DNA from: Actinomycetota bacterium
Lineage (GTDB): Bacteria; Actinomycetota; Actinomycetes; S36-B12
Reading direction: 5' to 3'
Assembly (NCBI GenBank): GCA_029978585.1
Contig: JAPOJD010000006.1
Span: 1 to 34,770 of the forward strand
Length of the DNA: 34,770 nucleotides
Below the pieces are notes generated by a model. It was not told the origin of the DNA, searched no databases, and was given only the letters and a program-made list of their open reading frames with translations. Made by a program: the position numbers and the translations under genes. Shown piece after piece: positions 7,970 through 16,324 of the stretch. Numbering within the stretch: the stretch's first letter is position 1; every line of letters begins with the position of its first letter.

Positions 7970-9244
7970 GTGGCATCCCGGGAGTGCTCGGTCGGGCTGG
8001 GACTGGATCTCGACCGCGGCGTCACTGCCGCGGTGTCCGACGCTCTCGCAGGACTCGACGGCGTGCCGGACCTGGCCATCGTCACGGTCTGTGCGCCCGG
8101 CGATCCGGCGGCCTCCGGGCGGGCGCTCGGCGAGGCCGGGCGAATCATCCGCGACTCCTCGCCCGAGTGCACTGTGGTGGGGACGGGCGCGCACGGCGTC
8201 GTCGGGGGCGGTGAGTCCATCGAGATGCGTCCGGCGGTCTCCGTGTGGATGGCGACCCTGGCCGGCTCGCGCCCGCGCGGCTTCCGCATCGGGGCCGTCC
8301 CCGCTCCCGCGGGAGGGGTTGCGATCACCGGGTTGCCGGAGCTGCGCGCCGACGACCGCGTCGCGCTCCTCTTCGCCGATCCGTGGACCCTGCCGGTGGA
8401 CGAGGTGGTCGCGTCGTTCGCGCGAGTCGACGGGGATCTGCCCGTGGTCGGTGGGATGGCGTCGGGTGCGACACGGCATGGCGACTCCCGGCTCCTGCTC
8501 GACGGGGCGGTCTTCGACAACGGTGCGGTGGGGGTCGTGTTGGACCAGGCGTCCCCGGTGCGTGCCGTGGTGAGCCAGGGATGCCGGCCCATCGGGGATG
8601 CCATGACGGTCACGGCTGCGCAGGGGCACACCATCGGCGAGCTCGCGGGCCGTCCCGCGGTCGAGAGGCTGCGCGATGTCGTCGCCTCCCTCGATCCCGA
8701 GGAGCAGGCACTCGTGGTACGCGGGCTCCACATCGGGATCGCGCACGCGGGATCGGGAGACGGGGCAAGTGCAGCCGACTACGTCGTCCGCGGCATCCTC
8801 GGCGTCGATGCGGCGACCGGCGCGATAGCCGTGGGCGACGAGGTGCCCGTGGGCTGCGTAGTTCGCCTGCACCTGCGCGACGCGGATTCAGCCGACGCCG
8901 ACCTGCGCTCCGTCGTGGCAGCGATCCGGCCAGCGGGCGCTAGAGCCCCATCCGGGGCCTACCTCATCACGTGCAATGGCCGCGGCGGGGCGATGTTCAC
9001 GAGTTCCGACCATGACGGGGCACTCGTCCGGGAAGGACTGGGCACGGATGCCGTCGGCGGCTTCTTCGCGGCGGGGGAGATCGGGCCGGTGGGGGGAGCC
9101 AACCACCTGCACGGCTTCACCGCGGTCGTCCTCGTTGTCGACGCGGTTGATGGGGCCGGGGACGTGGAGATCCCGCGCTGGACGGCGCAGGACGAGCCGG
9201 GCGTGGACATCGACGCGGAACTGCGCGCACTCCTGGGACCCTGA
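7970..9244 (+). CDS. FIST domain-containing sensory protein
   Basis: A 424-residue soluble protein with the FIST_N/FIST_C layout found in proteins thought to sense small ligands such as amino acids. The N-terminal half contains the sheet-forming segment DLAIVTVCAPGD and the gly-rich VVGTGAHGVVGGG; the middle has DLPVVGGMASG. The C-terminal half ends with the typical GEIGPVGGANHLHGFT, which marks FIST_C. It lacks a signal peptide, membrane helix, kinase or GGDEF domain, so it is a stand-alone FIST protein. The GTG at 7970 was chosen over upstream codons because those overlap the divergent moxR-type gene and because a -10 box lies six bases before it. The ligand and any signalling partner are unknown. 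Confidence 0.85.
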   Translation: MASRECSVGLGLDLDRGVTAAVSDALAGLDGVPDLAIVTVCAPGDPAASGRALGEAGRIIRDSSPECTVVGTGAHGVVGGGESIEMRPAVSVWMATLAGSRPRGFRIGAVPAPAGGVAITGLPELRADDRVALLFADPWTLPVDEVVASFARVDGDLPVVGGMASGATRHGDSRLLLDGAVFDNGAVGVVLDQASPVRAVVSQGCRPIGDAMTVTAAQGHTIGELAGRPAVERLRDVVASLDPEEQALVVRGLHIGIAHAGSGDGASAADYVVRGILGVDAATGAIAVGDEVPVGCVVRLHLRDADSADADLRSVVAAIRPAGARAPSGAYLITCNGRGGAMFTSSDHDGALVREGLGTDAVGGFFAAGEIGPVGGANHLHGFTAVVLVVDAVDGAGDVEIPRWTAQDEPGVDIDAELRALLGP

Positions 9245-9295
9245 GGAGTCGACCTGAACCGTCGACAGGGGCCGTCCACAGGCCCGGGCGCGCCG

Positions 9296-9326
9296 TTGAC
9301 TCCGCCCGAGCGGCGCGATCTAGGTT
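9296..9326 (+). promoter_or_regulatory. promoter of the TIGR04338 operon (-35 and -10)
   Basis: TTGACT (9296-9301) and TAGGTT (9321-9326) are separated by 19 bases, and GTG 9334 begins seven bases after the -10 box. This is the most complete sigma70-type promoter seen in the window and supports a leaderless message. Confidence 0.65.
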
Positions 9327-9333
9327 GGACCGC

Positions 9334-9867
9334 GTGACCGTCGACCGTCATCGTTCCGCCGTGTACGCCGCCGAGGATCAGCTCGGCCGGCTCCTCGCGC
9401 GCGGCGGGACCGTCGACTTCTACGGCTCCGCGCTCACCCTGCCGGTCGAGCGACGCTTCGCCGACATCGCGAGCGTGACGCGCTACGTGGATTCCGTGCT
9501 CGCGCTGGCGTCCGTGCGCGCCCGCTGGCCCCAGGTCGCGCCGGTGCGCGTGCGCGAGCGCTCGGGCCTGGCGCGCGCGCACTACGAGCCGAGCTCCGCT
9601 GCACGCTCGGCGGTCATCGCCATTCCCCTCGCCGGTCCCGTCGAGACCCGGTGGGCGGCGCGGGAGACCGTCGTCCTGCACGAAGTCGCCCACCATCTCG
9701 TCGCCCAGGATCCAGCGACCGAGCCCTGGCATGGCCCGACGTTCTGCGGCGTTCTGCTCTCCTTGATCGGCACGGCGATCGGACCGGAGGCCGCACTGGC
9801 CCTGCGCGCGGCCTTCGACGGCGCCGGCATCCCGGTGAGCGAAAGCACGGTCGGGGTGCCGTCATGA
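9334..9867 (+). CDS. TIGR04338-family putative metallohydrolase
   Basis: A 177-residue cytoplasmic protein with a zincin-type metal-binding motif HEVAHH (residues 116-121) and a downstream WHGPTFC (132-138), whose His is a likely third ligand. This matches the actinobacterial TIGR04338 putative metallohydrolase family, related in logic to SprT-like peptidases. Its substrate is not established. The start is GTG 9334 (VTVDRHRS), seven bases after a TAGGTT box; the in-frame TTG at 9325 overlaps that box and is rejected. The stop overlaps the start of the DUF2786 gene (ATGA), so the two are translationally coupled, consistent with the frequent pairing of these two families. Confidence 0.85.
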   Translation: MTVDRHRSAVYAAEDQLGRLLARGGTVDFYGSALTLPVERRFADIASVTRYVDSVLALASVRARWPQVAPVRVRERSGLARAHYEPSSAARSAVIAIPLAGPVETRWAARETVVLHEVAHHLVAQDPATEPWHGPTFCGVLLSLIGTAIGPEAALALRAAFDGAGIPVSESTVGVPS

Positions 9868-10676
9868 GCCACCTCGACCGCATCGCCGCCCTCCTCGTCA
9901 AGGCCGAGCGCAGCGACAATGCCCACGAGGCGGAGGCCTACCTGGCGAAAGCGCAGGCGCTAGCCACGCAGGCGAGCGTCGATCTCGCGGTGGCCCGCGC
10001 TCTCACCGCCCGCCGCGAGGCACGGGAGCAGCCGGTGAGCGTGACGATCACCATCGGGGAGCGCGGCAAGCGGGCCAACACGCACCTGGTGAGCCTCTTC
10101 GTCGTCGTCGGGCAGTGCAACTCTCTGCAGATCGACATCGCGCACAACTCCACCTACGTCATCGCCTACGGCATGCCGAGCGACATCGAGCTCGCGGAGG
10201 CGCTGTTCGGATCACTCGCCACGCAGATGACGGCATCGGCGACGACCTGGCTGGCGCTGGGGGAGTGGCGCGGGGACACCTACGTCTCGCGCGACGGCTG
10301 GCGCAAGGACCACACGGCGCAGACGGCGCGCGCGGCGTTCTACCGCGCGTTCATCGATCGCATCGGTGATCGCCTGCAGCAGGCGCGGGAGGAGGTGCTG
10401 GCAGAGGCGGAGCGCCAGCGGATCCAGATCCCCGCGGAGGTGCCGGGCGGCACGGCCATCGCCACCACGGGAGCGCTGGTCCTGCGGAGCAAGGAGGCGG
10501 AGGTCCGTGCGTTCTACCGGCAGTCGTCCCGGGCCCGGGGCAACTGGTCCGGCTACTCGGGCGGGGTGAGTCGCCGCGGCGGGAGCGCCTCGCGCGCCGG
10601 CCGGGAGGCGGCCGACCGGGCGCGAACGACGAGTGCCCGCGGCATCGGCGCCAAGGGGCCGGGCCTGTCGGCCTAG
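9864..10676 (+). CDS. DUF2786 domain-containing protein
   Basis: A 270-residue protein of unknown function. The N-terminal 45 residues (LDRIAALLVKAERSDN, then EAEAYLAKAQALA) are the DUF2786 helical domain. The centre is alpha/beta and the C-terminal 50 residues are basic and rich in Arg, Gly and Ser, which could bind nucleic acid. ATG 9864 overlaps the stop of the metallohydrolase gene by four bases. The TAG stop shares a CTAG tetramer with the stop of the convergent P450 gene. No membrane segment is seen. Confidence 0.85.
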   Translation: MSHLDRIAALLVKAERSDNAHEAEAYLAKAQALATQASVDLAVARALTARREAREQPVSVTITIGERGKRANTHLVSLFVVVGQCNSLQIDIAHNSTYVIAYGMPSDIELAEALFGSLATQMTASATTWLALGEWRGDTYVSRDGWRKDHTAQTARAAFYRAFIDRIGDRLQQAREEVLAEAERQRIQIPAEVPGGTAIATTGALVLRSKEAEVRAFYRQSSRARGNWSGYSGGVSRRGGSASRAGREAADRARTTSARGIGAKGPGLSA

Positions 10677-12109
10677 CGCCGGCGCAGCACCATCGGCATG
10701 CCGCCCTTGCTGCGGAGCGTGACGGCGGGTGTCACCGTGATGTCGGCGCCGGGCACGAGCTCCGGCCGCCACCGCTGGGCGAGGGTAGCGAGCACGAGCG
10801 TCGCCTCGGTCCAGGCGAACTGCTCGCCGATGCAGCGGCGATTGCCCCAGCCGAAGGGGAACCAGGCACCGCGCGGCTGACCTGGGGCGTCCTCGCTGAA
10901 GGCGCCGTCAGCGTCGATCCAACGCTGCGGCATGAAGGTCAGCGACGAATTCCACCAGCGCGGGCTGCGGTGCATCGCGAACTGGCTGATGAGCGTTGTC
11001 GCTCCGGCGGGGATGGTCCACCCGTTGACCTCCGTGGGGGAGAGCATGCGTCGGCCCTGGATCCAGGCGGGTGGGTAGAGGCGGATGGCCTCCGCTATGA
11101 CCGCCCGGGTGCGCGGCAGCGATCCCATGTCGTCCATGCCCGGCGCGCGCCCGGCGAGCACCGAGTCGAGCTCCTCGTGCAGCCACTCGGCGACCGCGGG
11201 GTTCTGCGCGAGCAGCATCCAGGTCCACGTGAGCGTCATCGCGGTGGTCTCATGGCCGGCGAGGATGAGGGTCATGGCCTCGTCGCGGACCTGGGCGTCG
11301 TCGAACCCGGTGCCATCCTCCTCCGCGGCGATGAGCATGCTGAGCATGTCACCGGTATCACCGGCGATCCGATGCTCGTCGATGATGCGCTGGACGATCT
11401 GGTCGATCCGGGCAAAGGACGTCAGTGCGCGCCTGCGCAGCGGGGTCGGAATGCGCAGGACCCGAGGGCCCAACATGATGTAGCGTCCCATGCCCTGCAT
11501 CAATCCCTGGAGGGATTCACCGATCTCATGCGCGTCGCCGGCGAGGTCGGATCCGAAGAGAGTGCGTCCGACAATGGTCAGCGTGAGGGCCGACATGTTC
11601 ACCTGCATGTCGAGTGCGCTCCCGTCATCCCATGACTGCTCGTGGATGAGCGTGATGTCGACCATGTCGCGCGAATAGCCAGCGATGCGATCGCGGTGGA
11701 AGGCAGGCTGCACGAGGCGACGGTTGCGCAGGTGCACCTCGCCTTCGCTGGTGAGCAGCCCATTCCCCAGGACTGCCTTCGTGCCCTGCAGGCCGCGCCC
11801 CTTCATCGTGTCCCGGCCGTGCCCGATGAAGACCTCGACGATGGCCTCGGGGGAGGTGAGGGTGTACATGTGCTCCCCGAGCACCCTCATGTGCGCGATG
11901 GTCGGATAGTCGCGCTCGACCTCGACCATGAACCACGGAGCCCCGTCACCGGAGATGAACCGGCGCCACACCTGTGCGCGCGACGGCCCGGGGGGCCGCG
12001 CAACGGCACGCTCCCGATCCTTCGGGATGACCACGTCGCTGTGGTCAAGGCGAGCCAGGGCGACGCGCGCGGTCTCACGCAGGTCGATCGGCTGCGAGAT
12101 GGAGGTCAC
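10673..12109 (-). CDS. cytochrome P450
   Basis: A 478-residue soluble haem monooxygenase. The I-helix oxygen-binding motif is AGHETT (about 284-289), the K-helix ExxR is EAIR (340-343), and the haem-binding loop is FGWGNRRCIG with the axial cysteine at about residue 426. The AGHETT rather than AGxDT form and overall length resemble CYP102/CYP4-like bacterial class-II-type sequences rather than short CYP107-type enzymes. No ferredoxin or ferredoxin reductase gene lies nearby, so the redox partner is encoded elsewhere. GTG 12109 (VTSISQPIDL) is preceded by CAGACT at six bases; longer upstream starts would overlap ilvA. The substrate cannot be deduced. Confidence 0.88.
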   Translation of the reverse strand: MTSISQPIDLRETARVALARLDHSDVVIPKDRERAVARPPGPSRAQVWRRFISGDGAPWFMVEVERDYPTIAHMRVLGEHMYTLTSPEAIVEVFIGHGRDTMKGRGLQGTKAVLGNGLLTSEGEVHLRNRRLVQPAFHRDRIAGYSRDMVDITLIHEQSWDDGSALDMQVNMSALTLTIVGRTLFGSDLAGDAHEIGESLQGLMQGMGRYIMLGPRVLRIPTPLRRRALTSFARIDQIVQRIIDEHRIAGDTGDMLSMLIAAEEDGTGFDDAQVRDEAMTLILAGHETTAMTLTWTWMLLAQNPAVAEWLHEELDSVLAGRAPGMDDMGSLPRTRAVIAEAIRLYPPAWIQGRRMLSPTEVNGWTIPAGATTLISQFAMHRSPRWWNSSLTFMPQRWIDADGAFSEDAPGQPRGAWFPFGWGNRRCIGEQFAWTEATLVLATLAQRWRPELVPGADITVTPAVTLRSKGGMPMVLRRR

Positions 12110-12115
12110 CCCCCC

Positions 12116-12121
12116 AGTCTG
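12116..12121 (-). promoter_or_regulatory. -10-like box of the P450 gene
   Basis: CAGACT followed by six G residues and GTG 12109. A weak match to TANNNT, but at the same spacing as other genes here. It lies 13 bases from the opposing ilvA box. Confidence 0.4.
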
Positions 12122-12134
12122 CACCCGGACATGC

Positions 12135-12140
12135 CAGGAT
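12135..12140 (+). promoter_or_regulatory. -10-like box of ilvA
   Basis: CAGGAT, six bases before GTG 12147; identical hexamer and spacing to the FIST gene (7958-7963). The segment GCCAGGAT is shared between the two. Confidence 0.5.
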
Positions 12141-12146
12141 GCGTCC

Positions 12147-13364
12147 GTGGCATCGGAGACGCCAGTCACGCTCGCCGATATCGAGGCGGCAGCGGAACGG
12201 CTCCACGGAGTCGTACGCGACCTGCCCGTGCATTCCGCGCGGTGGCTCTCGGACATCGCCGGCGGCCCCGTCGTCCTGGCCACCGAGAACCTCCAGCGGG
12301 CCGGCTCCTTCAAAATCCGCGGGGCCTACAACCGGCTGTCCCAGCTCACCGAGGGGGAGCGGGCTTCGGGGGTCGTGGCCGCGTCGGCGGGCAACCATGC
12401 CCAGGGCGTGGCGCTCGCCGCCGGAATGCTCGGCATACGCGCGACGATCTTCATGCCCCGTTCGGCATCCATGCCCAAGGTGATCGCCACCCAGGACTAC
12501 GGCGCCGAGGTGCGGTTCGCGGGGGCCACCCTCGACGAGGCCATCGTGGACGCGAAGGAGTTCGCCCGGGAGACGGGCGCGCTCTTCATCTCGCCCTTCG
12601 ACCACGCCGACATCGTGGCCGGGCAGGGGACCCTGGGGCTGGAGATCCTCGCCCAGCGGCCCGACGTCAGGACGGTCGTCGTCTGCACGGGCGGTGGCGG
12701 CCTCCTCGCGGGAGTTGCCCTCGCCGTGAAGTCCCTGCGCCCCGACGTGAAGGTCGTGGGCGCTCAGGCGGCAGGTGCTGCGGCGTACCCGCCCTCGCTC
12801 GTGGCGGGGCACCCGGTGCCGCTGTCGCTGATGCGCACGATTGCCGACGGCATCGCCGTGGGCCGACCGGGCGATATCCCGTTCGCGCTGGTGCAGGAGT
12901 ACGTCGACGACATTCGCGTCGTCTCCGAGGACTCCCTGGCCCGCGCGCAACTGAAGCTCCTCGAGCGGTCGAAGCTCGTCGTCGAGCCGGCGGGCGCGGC
13001 GGCGGTTGCGGCGGTCATGGACGACCCGGATTCCTTCGAGACGCCGATCGTGGCGGTGCTGTCCGGGGGCAACGTCGACCCGCTCATCATGATGCGGGTC
13101 ATCCGACACGGCCTCACTGCCGGCGGGCGGTTCACCCAGCTCACTGTCCACATGCCCGATCGCCCGGGGTCGCTGGCGGCGCTGCTCGGGGAGATCGCCT
13201 CCCTGGACGCCAATGTCGTCGACGTCTCGCACCTGCGCACGAACCCGCGCCTGGCGGTCGACGAGGTCGAGATCACCATCGACCTCGAGACGCGCGGTCC
13301 GCAGCATCGCGACCAGTTGCTCCAGCGGCTGCGCGACTCGGGCTACCGACTCATGGCGCCGTAG
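12147..13364 (+). CDS. ilvA: threonine dehydratase (threonine ammonia-lyase) with ACT domain
   Basis: PLP enzyme of 405 residues that deaminates threonine to 2-oxobutanoate, the entry step to isoleucine. The Schiff-base lysine is in SFKIRGAY (K56) and the phosphate-binding glycine loop is TGGGGLLAG (about 191-199). The C-terminal 75 residues (QLTVHMPDRPGSLAALL) form one ACT domain. One ACT domain and about 400 residues fit the TIGR01127-type enzyme rather than the 500-residue E. coli IlvA with paired regulatory domains. GTG 12147 was chosen because of the -10 box six bases upstream and because longer starts overlap P450. It stands alone as a transcription unit and is convergent with greA across a 17-base gap. 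Confidence 0.9.
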   Translation: MASETPVTLADIEAAAERLHGVVRDLPVHSARWLSDIAGGPVVLATENLQRAGSFKIRGAYNRLSQLTEGERASGVVAASAGNHAQGVALAAGMLGIRATIFMPRSASMPKVIATQDYGAEVRFAGATLDEAIVDAKEFARETGALFISPFDHADIVAGQGTLGLEILAQRPDVRTVVVCTGGGGLLAGVALAVKSLRPDVKVVGAQAAGAAAYPPSLVAGHPVPLSLMRTIADGIAVGRPGDIPFALVQEYVDDIRVVSEDSLARAQLKLLERSKLVVEPAGAAAVAAVMDDPDSFETPIVAVLSGGNVDPLIMMRVIRHGLTAGGRFTQLTVHMPDRPGSLAALLGEIASLDANVVDVSHLRTNPRLAVDEVEITIDLETRGPQHRDQLLQRLRDSGYRLMAP

Positions 13365-13381
13365 GAACTATGGGTCAGTAA

Positions 13382-13873
13382 CTATCCGCCGTATGCCGCC
13401 ACCGTGACGATCTGCACGGTCATCTGCTTGCCATTGGCCAGCGCGTACGTCGCCGTGTCACCGACTCGGCAGCCCGTCACGGCGCTGCCCAGGGGCGAGG
13501 TCGGCGAGTAGACCTCGACGGAGGCGTGGGCTGCCTCCTCGCGCGAGCCGAGCAGGAAGGTCTCCTCGTCCCCGAAGTCCACGAAGCGGACTGTCACGAC
13601 CTTGCCCGGCGCCACCTCGTCCTCCGCCGATGCCGGAGCGCCGATGCGGGCGTTCTCGAGCAGGTGCTTGAGCTGGCGGATACGGGCCTCGTTCTTGCCC
13701 TGCTCCTCCTTGGCCGCGTGGTAGCCGCCGTTCTCCTTGAGGTCGCCCTCCTCGCGGGCAGCCTCGATGCGCTTGGTGATCTCTGCGCGGCGCGGCCCCG
13801 ATCGCTCGGTGAGTTCGTCCTCGAGACGGTTGTACGCCTCCTGGGTCAGCCAGGTCTCCTGCTCGGTCGTCAC
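13382..13873 (-). CDS. greA: transcription elongation factor GreA
   Basis: A 163-residue protein that binds the RNA polymerase secondary channel and stimulates cleavage of backtracked RNA. The N-terminal coiled coil begins WLTQEAYNRLEDEL and its tip carries the acidic residues of EAAREEGDLKENGGYHAAKE. The C-terminal FKBP-like domain contains YSPTSPLGSAVTGCRVGD. The ending VQIVTVAAY is typical of actinobacterial GreA. GTG 13873 is six bases downstream of TACCCT. It lies 22 bases after the DUF4307 gene on the same strand, the same order as I recall for Mycobacterium Rv1080c-Rv1081c, but has its own promoter. Confidence 0.95.
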   Translation of the reverse strand: MTTEQETWLTQEAYNRLEDELTERSGPRRAEITKRIEAAREEGDLKENGGYHAAKEEQGKNEARIRQLKHLLENARIGAPASAEDEVAPGKVVTVRFVDFGDEETFLLGSREEAAHASVEVYSPTSPLGSAVTGCRVGDTATYALANGKQMTVQIVTVAAYGG

Positions 13874-13879
13874 CGCACC

Positions 13880-13885
13880 AGGGTA
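13880..13885 (-). promoter_or_regulatory. -10 box of greA
   Basis: TACCCT, six bases before GTG 13873 with no Shine-Dalgarno site between; predicts a leaderless greA message. Confidence 0.6.
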
Positions 13886-13895
13886 CGTGCCGCAC

Positions 13896-14378
13896 TCAGC
13901 TATTGGGGGACCACGGCTGTTCCGGTGGCACCACGCCGGGGGGGAACTGCGGCGGCGGGACCCGCTGGGGCGGGCCGCCCGCGGAGCAGGCGAGCAGTTC
14001 CACGACGAAGGCGGGAGCCAGGGTGTGCAGCGAGTAAGTCTCCTGGACGTACGTCGTCCCGCGGGGCAGGGGCACGACCGCGTACCCGAGGTCCGCACGA
14101 GTCTCGTCCTGGGCCCGGATGACGCAGTACACGTCCGCCGATGCCGAGCGGCGGACCTCGAAGGTCACGTCGACCCGGTCGGCGCCCACGACGTTCCAGG
14201 CGAGCAACTTCGGCTGGAGGCCAGGGGACAGGACGTTATAGGCCACGAAGGCCAGCGCCGCCGTGAAGGTCACGGCGAACGCGACGCCGAGGACCACCGG
14301 CCACGGGTTGCGGCGGTCCAGGCCGTAGCGCTCGCGCATGCGCGGGCTGAGGTCACGGCTGCGCAGGGGGCTGCCCAT
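13896..14378 (-). CDS. DUF4307 membrane protein
   Basis: A 160-residue protein with an Arg-rich cytoplasmic N-terminus (SPRMRERYGLDRR), one transmembrane helix at about residues 27-50 (PVVLGVAFAVTFTAALAFVA), and an extracytoplasmic beta-rich domain in which VDVTFEVRR and YCVIRAQD stand out, ending in a Pro-rich tail. This matches the DUF4307 family found between greA and mca in Actinobacteria. ATG 14378 has a clear ribosome binding site, GGAGGT, four bases upstream, in contrast to the leaderless neighbours. It is divergent from mca across 46 bases. Function unknown. Confidence 0.85.
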   Translation of the reverse strand: MGSPLRSRDLSPRMRERYGLDRRNPWPVVLGVAFAVTFTAALAFVAYNVLSPGLQPKLLAWNVVGADRVDVTFEVRRSASADVYCVIRAQDETRADLGYAVVPLPRGTTYVQETYSLHTLAPAFVVELLACSAGGPPQRVPPPQFPPGVVPPEQPWSPNS

Positions 14379-14412
14379 GACACCTCCGCTCGCCGTTATC
14401 GCCGTCGATTGC

Positions 14413-14418
14413 GAGACT
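14413..14418 (+). promoter_or_regulatory. -10-like box of mca
   Basis: GAGACT, six bases before GTG 14425. A poor match to the first two positions of TANNNT, kept because of the recurrent spacing. Confidence 0.35.
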
Positions 14419-14424
14419 AGTGGG

Positions 14425-15300
14425 GTGACCTCCCCCCTCCGCCTCATGGCTGTGCACGCCCATCCCGACGACGAGTCGAGCAAGGGCGCTGCCACCACGG
14501 CCCACTACGTCAACGAGGGCGTCGACGTGATGGTCGTCACATGCACCGGGGGCGAGCGGGGAGACGTCCTGCACGCGGGGGCGCAGGCCGATGTCGACGA
14601 GATCGGCCTGGCGGAGGTCCGGCGCCGGGAGATGGCCGAGGCGGCCCGCATCCTCGGGGTTCGGCACGAGTGGCTCGGCTTCGAGGACTCCGGCTACCCC
14701 GAGGGCGACCCGCGCCCGCCCCTGCCCGACGGCTGCTTCGCGGCGCTGCCCCTCGAGGTGGCGGCCCGGCCCCTCGTGGCCATGGTGCGCGCGTTCCGCC
14801 CGCATGTGATGACGACGTACGACGAGAACGGCGGCTACCCGCATCCGGACCACATCCGCTGCCACGAGGTGGCGATGGAGGCCTTCACGAAGTCCGGCGA
14901 CGCAGACGCCTATCCGGGCACCGGGGAGCCGTGGCAGCCGGCGAAGCTGTACTACAACATGGCGTTCACCCGCAGCAGGGTGCTGACGTTCCACGAGGCG
15001 CTGATCGCGGCCGGCATGGAGTCGCCGTACGCCGAATGGCTGGACGACTGGGACGAGAGTGAGGAGGACCGGGTCACGACGCGCGTGCGCGTCGATGACT
15101 ACTTCCCGGTGCGCGACGATGCCCTGCGCGCGCACCGCACCCAGGTCGACCCGGAGGGGATGTGGTTCGCGGTACCCCTCGACATGCAGCGCGACCTGTG
15201 GCCGACGGAGGACTTCCACCTCGCGATCTCCCATGTTCCCACCGACCTGCCCGAGGACGACCTCTTCGCGGGGCTGCGGGGGGCATCATGGGACTCGTGA
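14425..15300 (+). CDS. mca: mycothiol S-conjugate amidase
   Basis: Zinc amidase of 291 residues that cleaves mycothiol S-conjugates into a mercapturate and GlcN-Ins, part of thiol-based detoxification in Actinobacteria. The zinc site is HAHPDDES (H13, D16) near the N-terminus, with the later ligand in YPHPDHIRCHE. The segment CTGGERGDVLHAG is typical of the Mca/MshB LmbE-like family. Length and the neighbouring greA-DUF4307 pair favour Mca over the deacetylase MshB. GTG 14425 lies six bases after a -10-like element; upstream in-frame codons overlap DUF4307. The 3' end overlaps the following small membrane protein gene by 13 bases. Confidence 0.92.
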   Translation: MTSPLRLMAVHAHPDDESSKGAATTAHYVNEGVDVMVVTCTGGERGDVLHAGAQADVDEIGLAEVRRREMAEAARILGVRHEWLGFEDSGYPEGDPRPPLPDGCFAALPLEVAARPLVAMVRAFRPHVMTTYDENGGYPHPDHIRCHEVAMEAFTKSGDADAYPGTGEPWQPAKLYYNMAFTRSRVLTFHEALIAAGMESPYAEWLDDWDESEEDRVTTRVRVDDYFPVRDDALRAHRTQVDPEGMWFAVPLDMQRDLWPTEDFHLAISHVPTDLPEDDLFAGLRGASWDS

Positions 15301-15596
15301 GCGGTGCCCTCTGGCTGGTCGGCCTGCCGTGGGCGGCGGACCCGAGTCCGCTGCCCGAGGAGCCCCCCATCGATCCCAATCGCGTCACGCCCGGCATCCT
15401 GGCCATCGGCTCGCTGCTCTTCTTGGTCGTCGCCGTTGCGCTGCTGTATCTGTCGATGCGCAAGCAGATGCGCAAGGTCGATCCCAACCTTCCCAACGGG
15501 CCCGGCGACGACGAGCGAGCGGAGGACGAGCGGCTCACCGATGAGGCCGTCGAGCGCGGCGAGGAGGGCACCGAACAGGCCGAGAAGGGGTCGTGA
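15288..15596 (+). CDS. small single-helix membrane protein downstream of mca
   Basis: A 102-residue protein. A hydrophobic N-terminus (MGLVSGALWLVGLPWAA) could be a signal or first helix; a clear membrane helix follows at about 44-62 (GILAIGSLLFLVVAVALLYL), then a basic stop-transfer segment (MRKQMRKVD) and an acidic tail rich in Asp and Glu. A small membrane protein directly after mca is conserved in Actinobacteria (Rv1083 position in Mycobacterium, from memory). ATG 15288 lies inside the end of mca and is preceded by a G-rich stretch. Its TGA overlaps the GTG of SURF1. No function is known. Confidence 0.8.
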   Translation: MGLVSGALWLVGLPWAADPSPLPEEPPIDPNRVTPGILAIGSLLFLVVAVALLYLSMRKQMRKVDPNLPNGPGDDERAEDERLTDEAVERGEEGTEQAEKGS

Positions 15597-16324
15597 CCTC
15601 CCGGCTCTCCGGTCGAGCGCTGGTGCTCACGCTTGCGGCGATCGTCGCATCTATTGCGTGCGTGCTCCTCGCGATGTGGCAGTGGGGACGAGCGTCGGAC
15701 GTACTCGAGGCGGAGCGTGCCGCCGCGAGCGCGCCTATTCCGCTGGCCGACGCGATCGTGGCCGGCGAGATCCCGGCCACGTCGATCGGCCGCACGGTGA
15801 TCGTGGCGGGGGGCCACGACCCCCCCCCGCCGCTTGTCGTCGCCCAGCGTGCCCTCGGCGATCGAGCAGGCGTCTGGGTGGTGGCCCCGATGACCACCGA
15901 GGCGGGAGTCGTAGCCGTGGTTCGCGGCTGGCTGCCATCAGCCCAGAGCCCCGGGCTCGAGGCCCCTTCGGGACCCGTGCGCGTCGAGGGCGTGCTCCAG
16001 GGCTTCGAGGAGTTCTACGGCGACCGTCCGCGCCGAGATGACGGGCAACTCGTCGCGATCGCCCGCGACGCGGTCGAGGAGTCCTGGGGGACACCCATCC
16101 TGCCGGGACTGGTGATCCTGCAGTCCCAGCAGCCCGCGACGAGCCCCGCTCCGGCGCCGGTCCCGCCGACGGTTCCTCGCGGGCAGGTGCCCTTTCCCCT
16201 GCAGAATGCCGCCTACACCCTTCAGTGGTTCGTCTTCGCCGCCTTCGTCTGGGTGATGTGGTGGTTTTGGCTGAGGCGCGATGGGGTCGCGGCGGAGGAG
16301 CCTGCGGATAGGTTGGAGGAGTGA
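15593..16324 (+). CDS. SURF1 family protein (cytochrome oxidase assembly)
   Basis: A 243-residue membrane protein with the SURF1 layout: one helix near the N-terminus (about 9-27, ending in MWQWGR, the equivalent of the family's WQ-x-x-R), a periplasmic beta domain containing VVRGWLPS, and a C-terminal helix in YTLQWFVFAAFVWVMWW. SURF1 proteins help assemble haem a in the aa3-type cytochrome c oxidase. The GTG at 15593 overlaps the upstream stop (GTGA), and its own stop overlaps the next start in the same way, so the genes form a tight operon with mca. A Pro-rich loop precedes the last helix. Confidence 0.85.
   Translation: MTSRLSGRALVLTLAAIVASIACVLLAMWQWGRASDVLEAERAAASAPIPLADAIVAGEIPATSIGRTVIVAGGHDPPPPLVVAQRALGDRAGVWVVAPMTTEAGVVAVVRGWLPSAQSPGLEAPSGPVRVEGVLQGFEEFYGDRPRRDDGQLVAIARDAVEESWGTPILPGLVILQSQQPATSPAPAPVPPTVPRGQVPFPLQNAAYTLQWFVFAAFVWVMWWFWLRRDGVAAEEPADRLEE
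16309..16314 (+). promoter_or_regulatory. internal -10 box before the DUF3817 gene
   Basis: TAGGTT within the end of SURF1, six bases before GTG 16321. The intervening GGAGGA abuts the start codon and is too close to act as a normal Shine-Dalgarno site. Confidence 0.5.

Noticed and set aside
6530-8872. 780-codon version of the MoxR-type ATPase
   Set aside because: The extra 310 codons are antisense to the FIST gene; ATG 7942 has the -10 box at six bases and starts the family-like sequence.
11642-13381. 579-codon plus-strand ORF across the P450/ilvA boundary
   Set aside because: It runs in another frame through ilvA and antisense to P450; composition is Arg/His/Pro-rich and lacks motifs, while ilvA and P450 have intact catalytic motifs.
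14425-15300. MshB (GlcNAc-Ins deacetylase) rather than Mca
   Set aside because: Both share AHPDDE, but the neighbourhood (greA, DUF4307, small membrane protein) and the CTGGERGDVLHAG region favour Mca.
16315-16320. GGAGGA as a Shine-Dalgarno site for the DUF3817 gene
   Set aside because: It abuts the GTG with no spacer, which does not allow normal pairing with the ribosome; the TAGGTT box at six bases explains initiation better.
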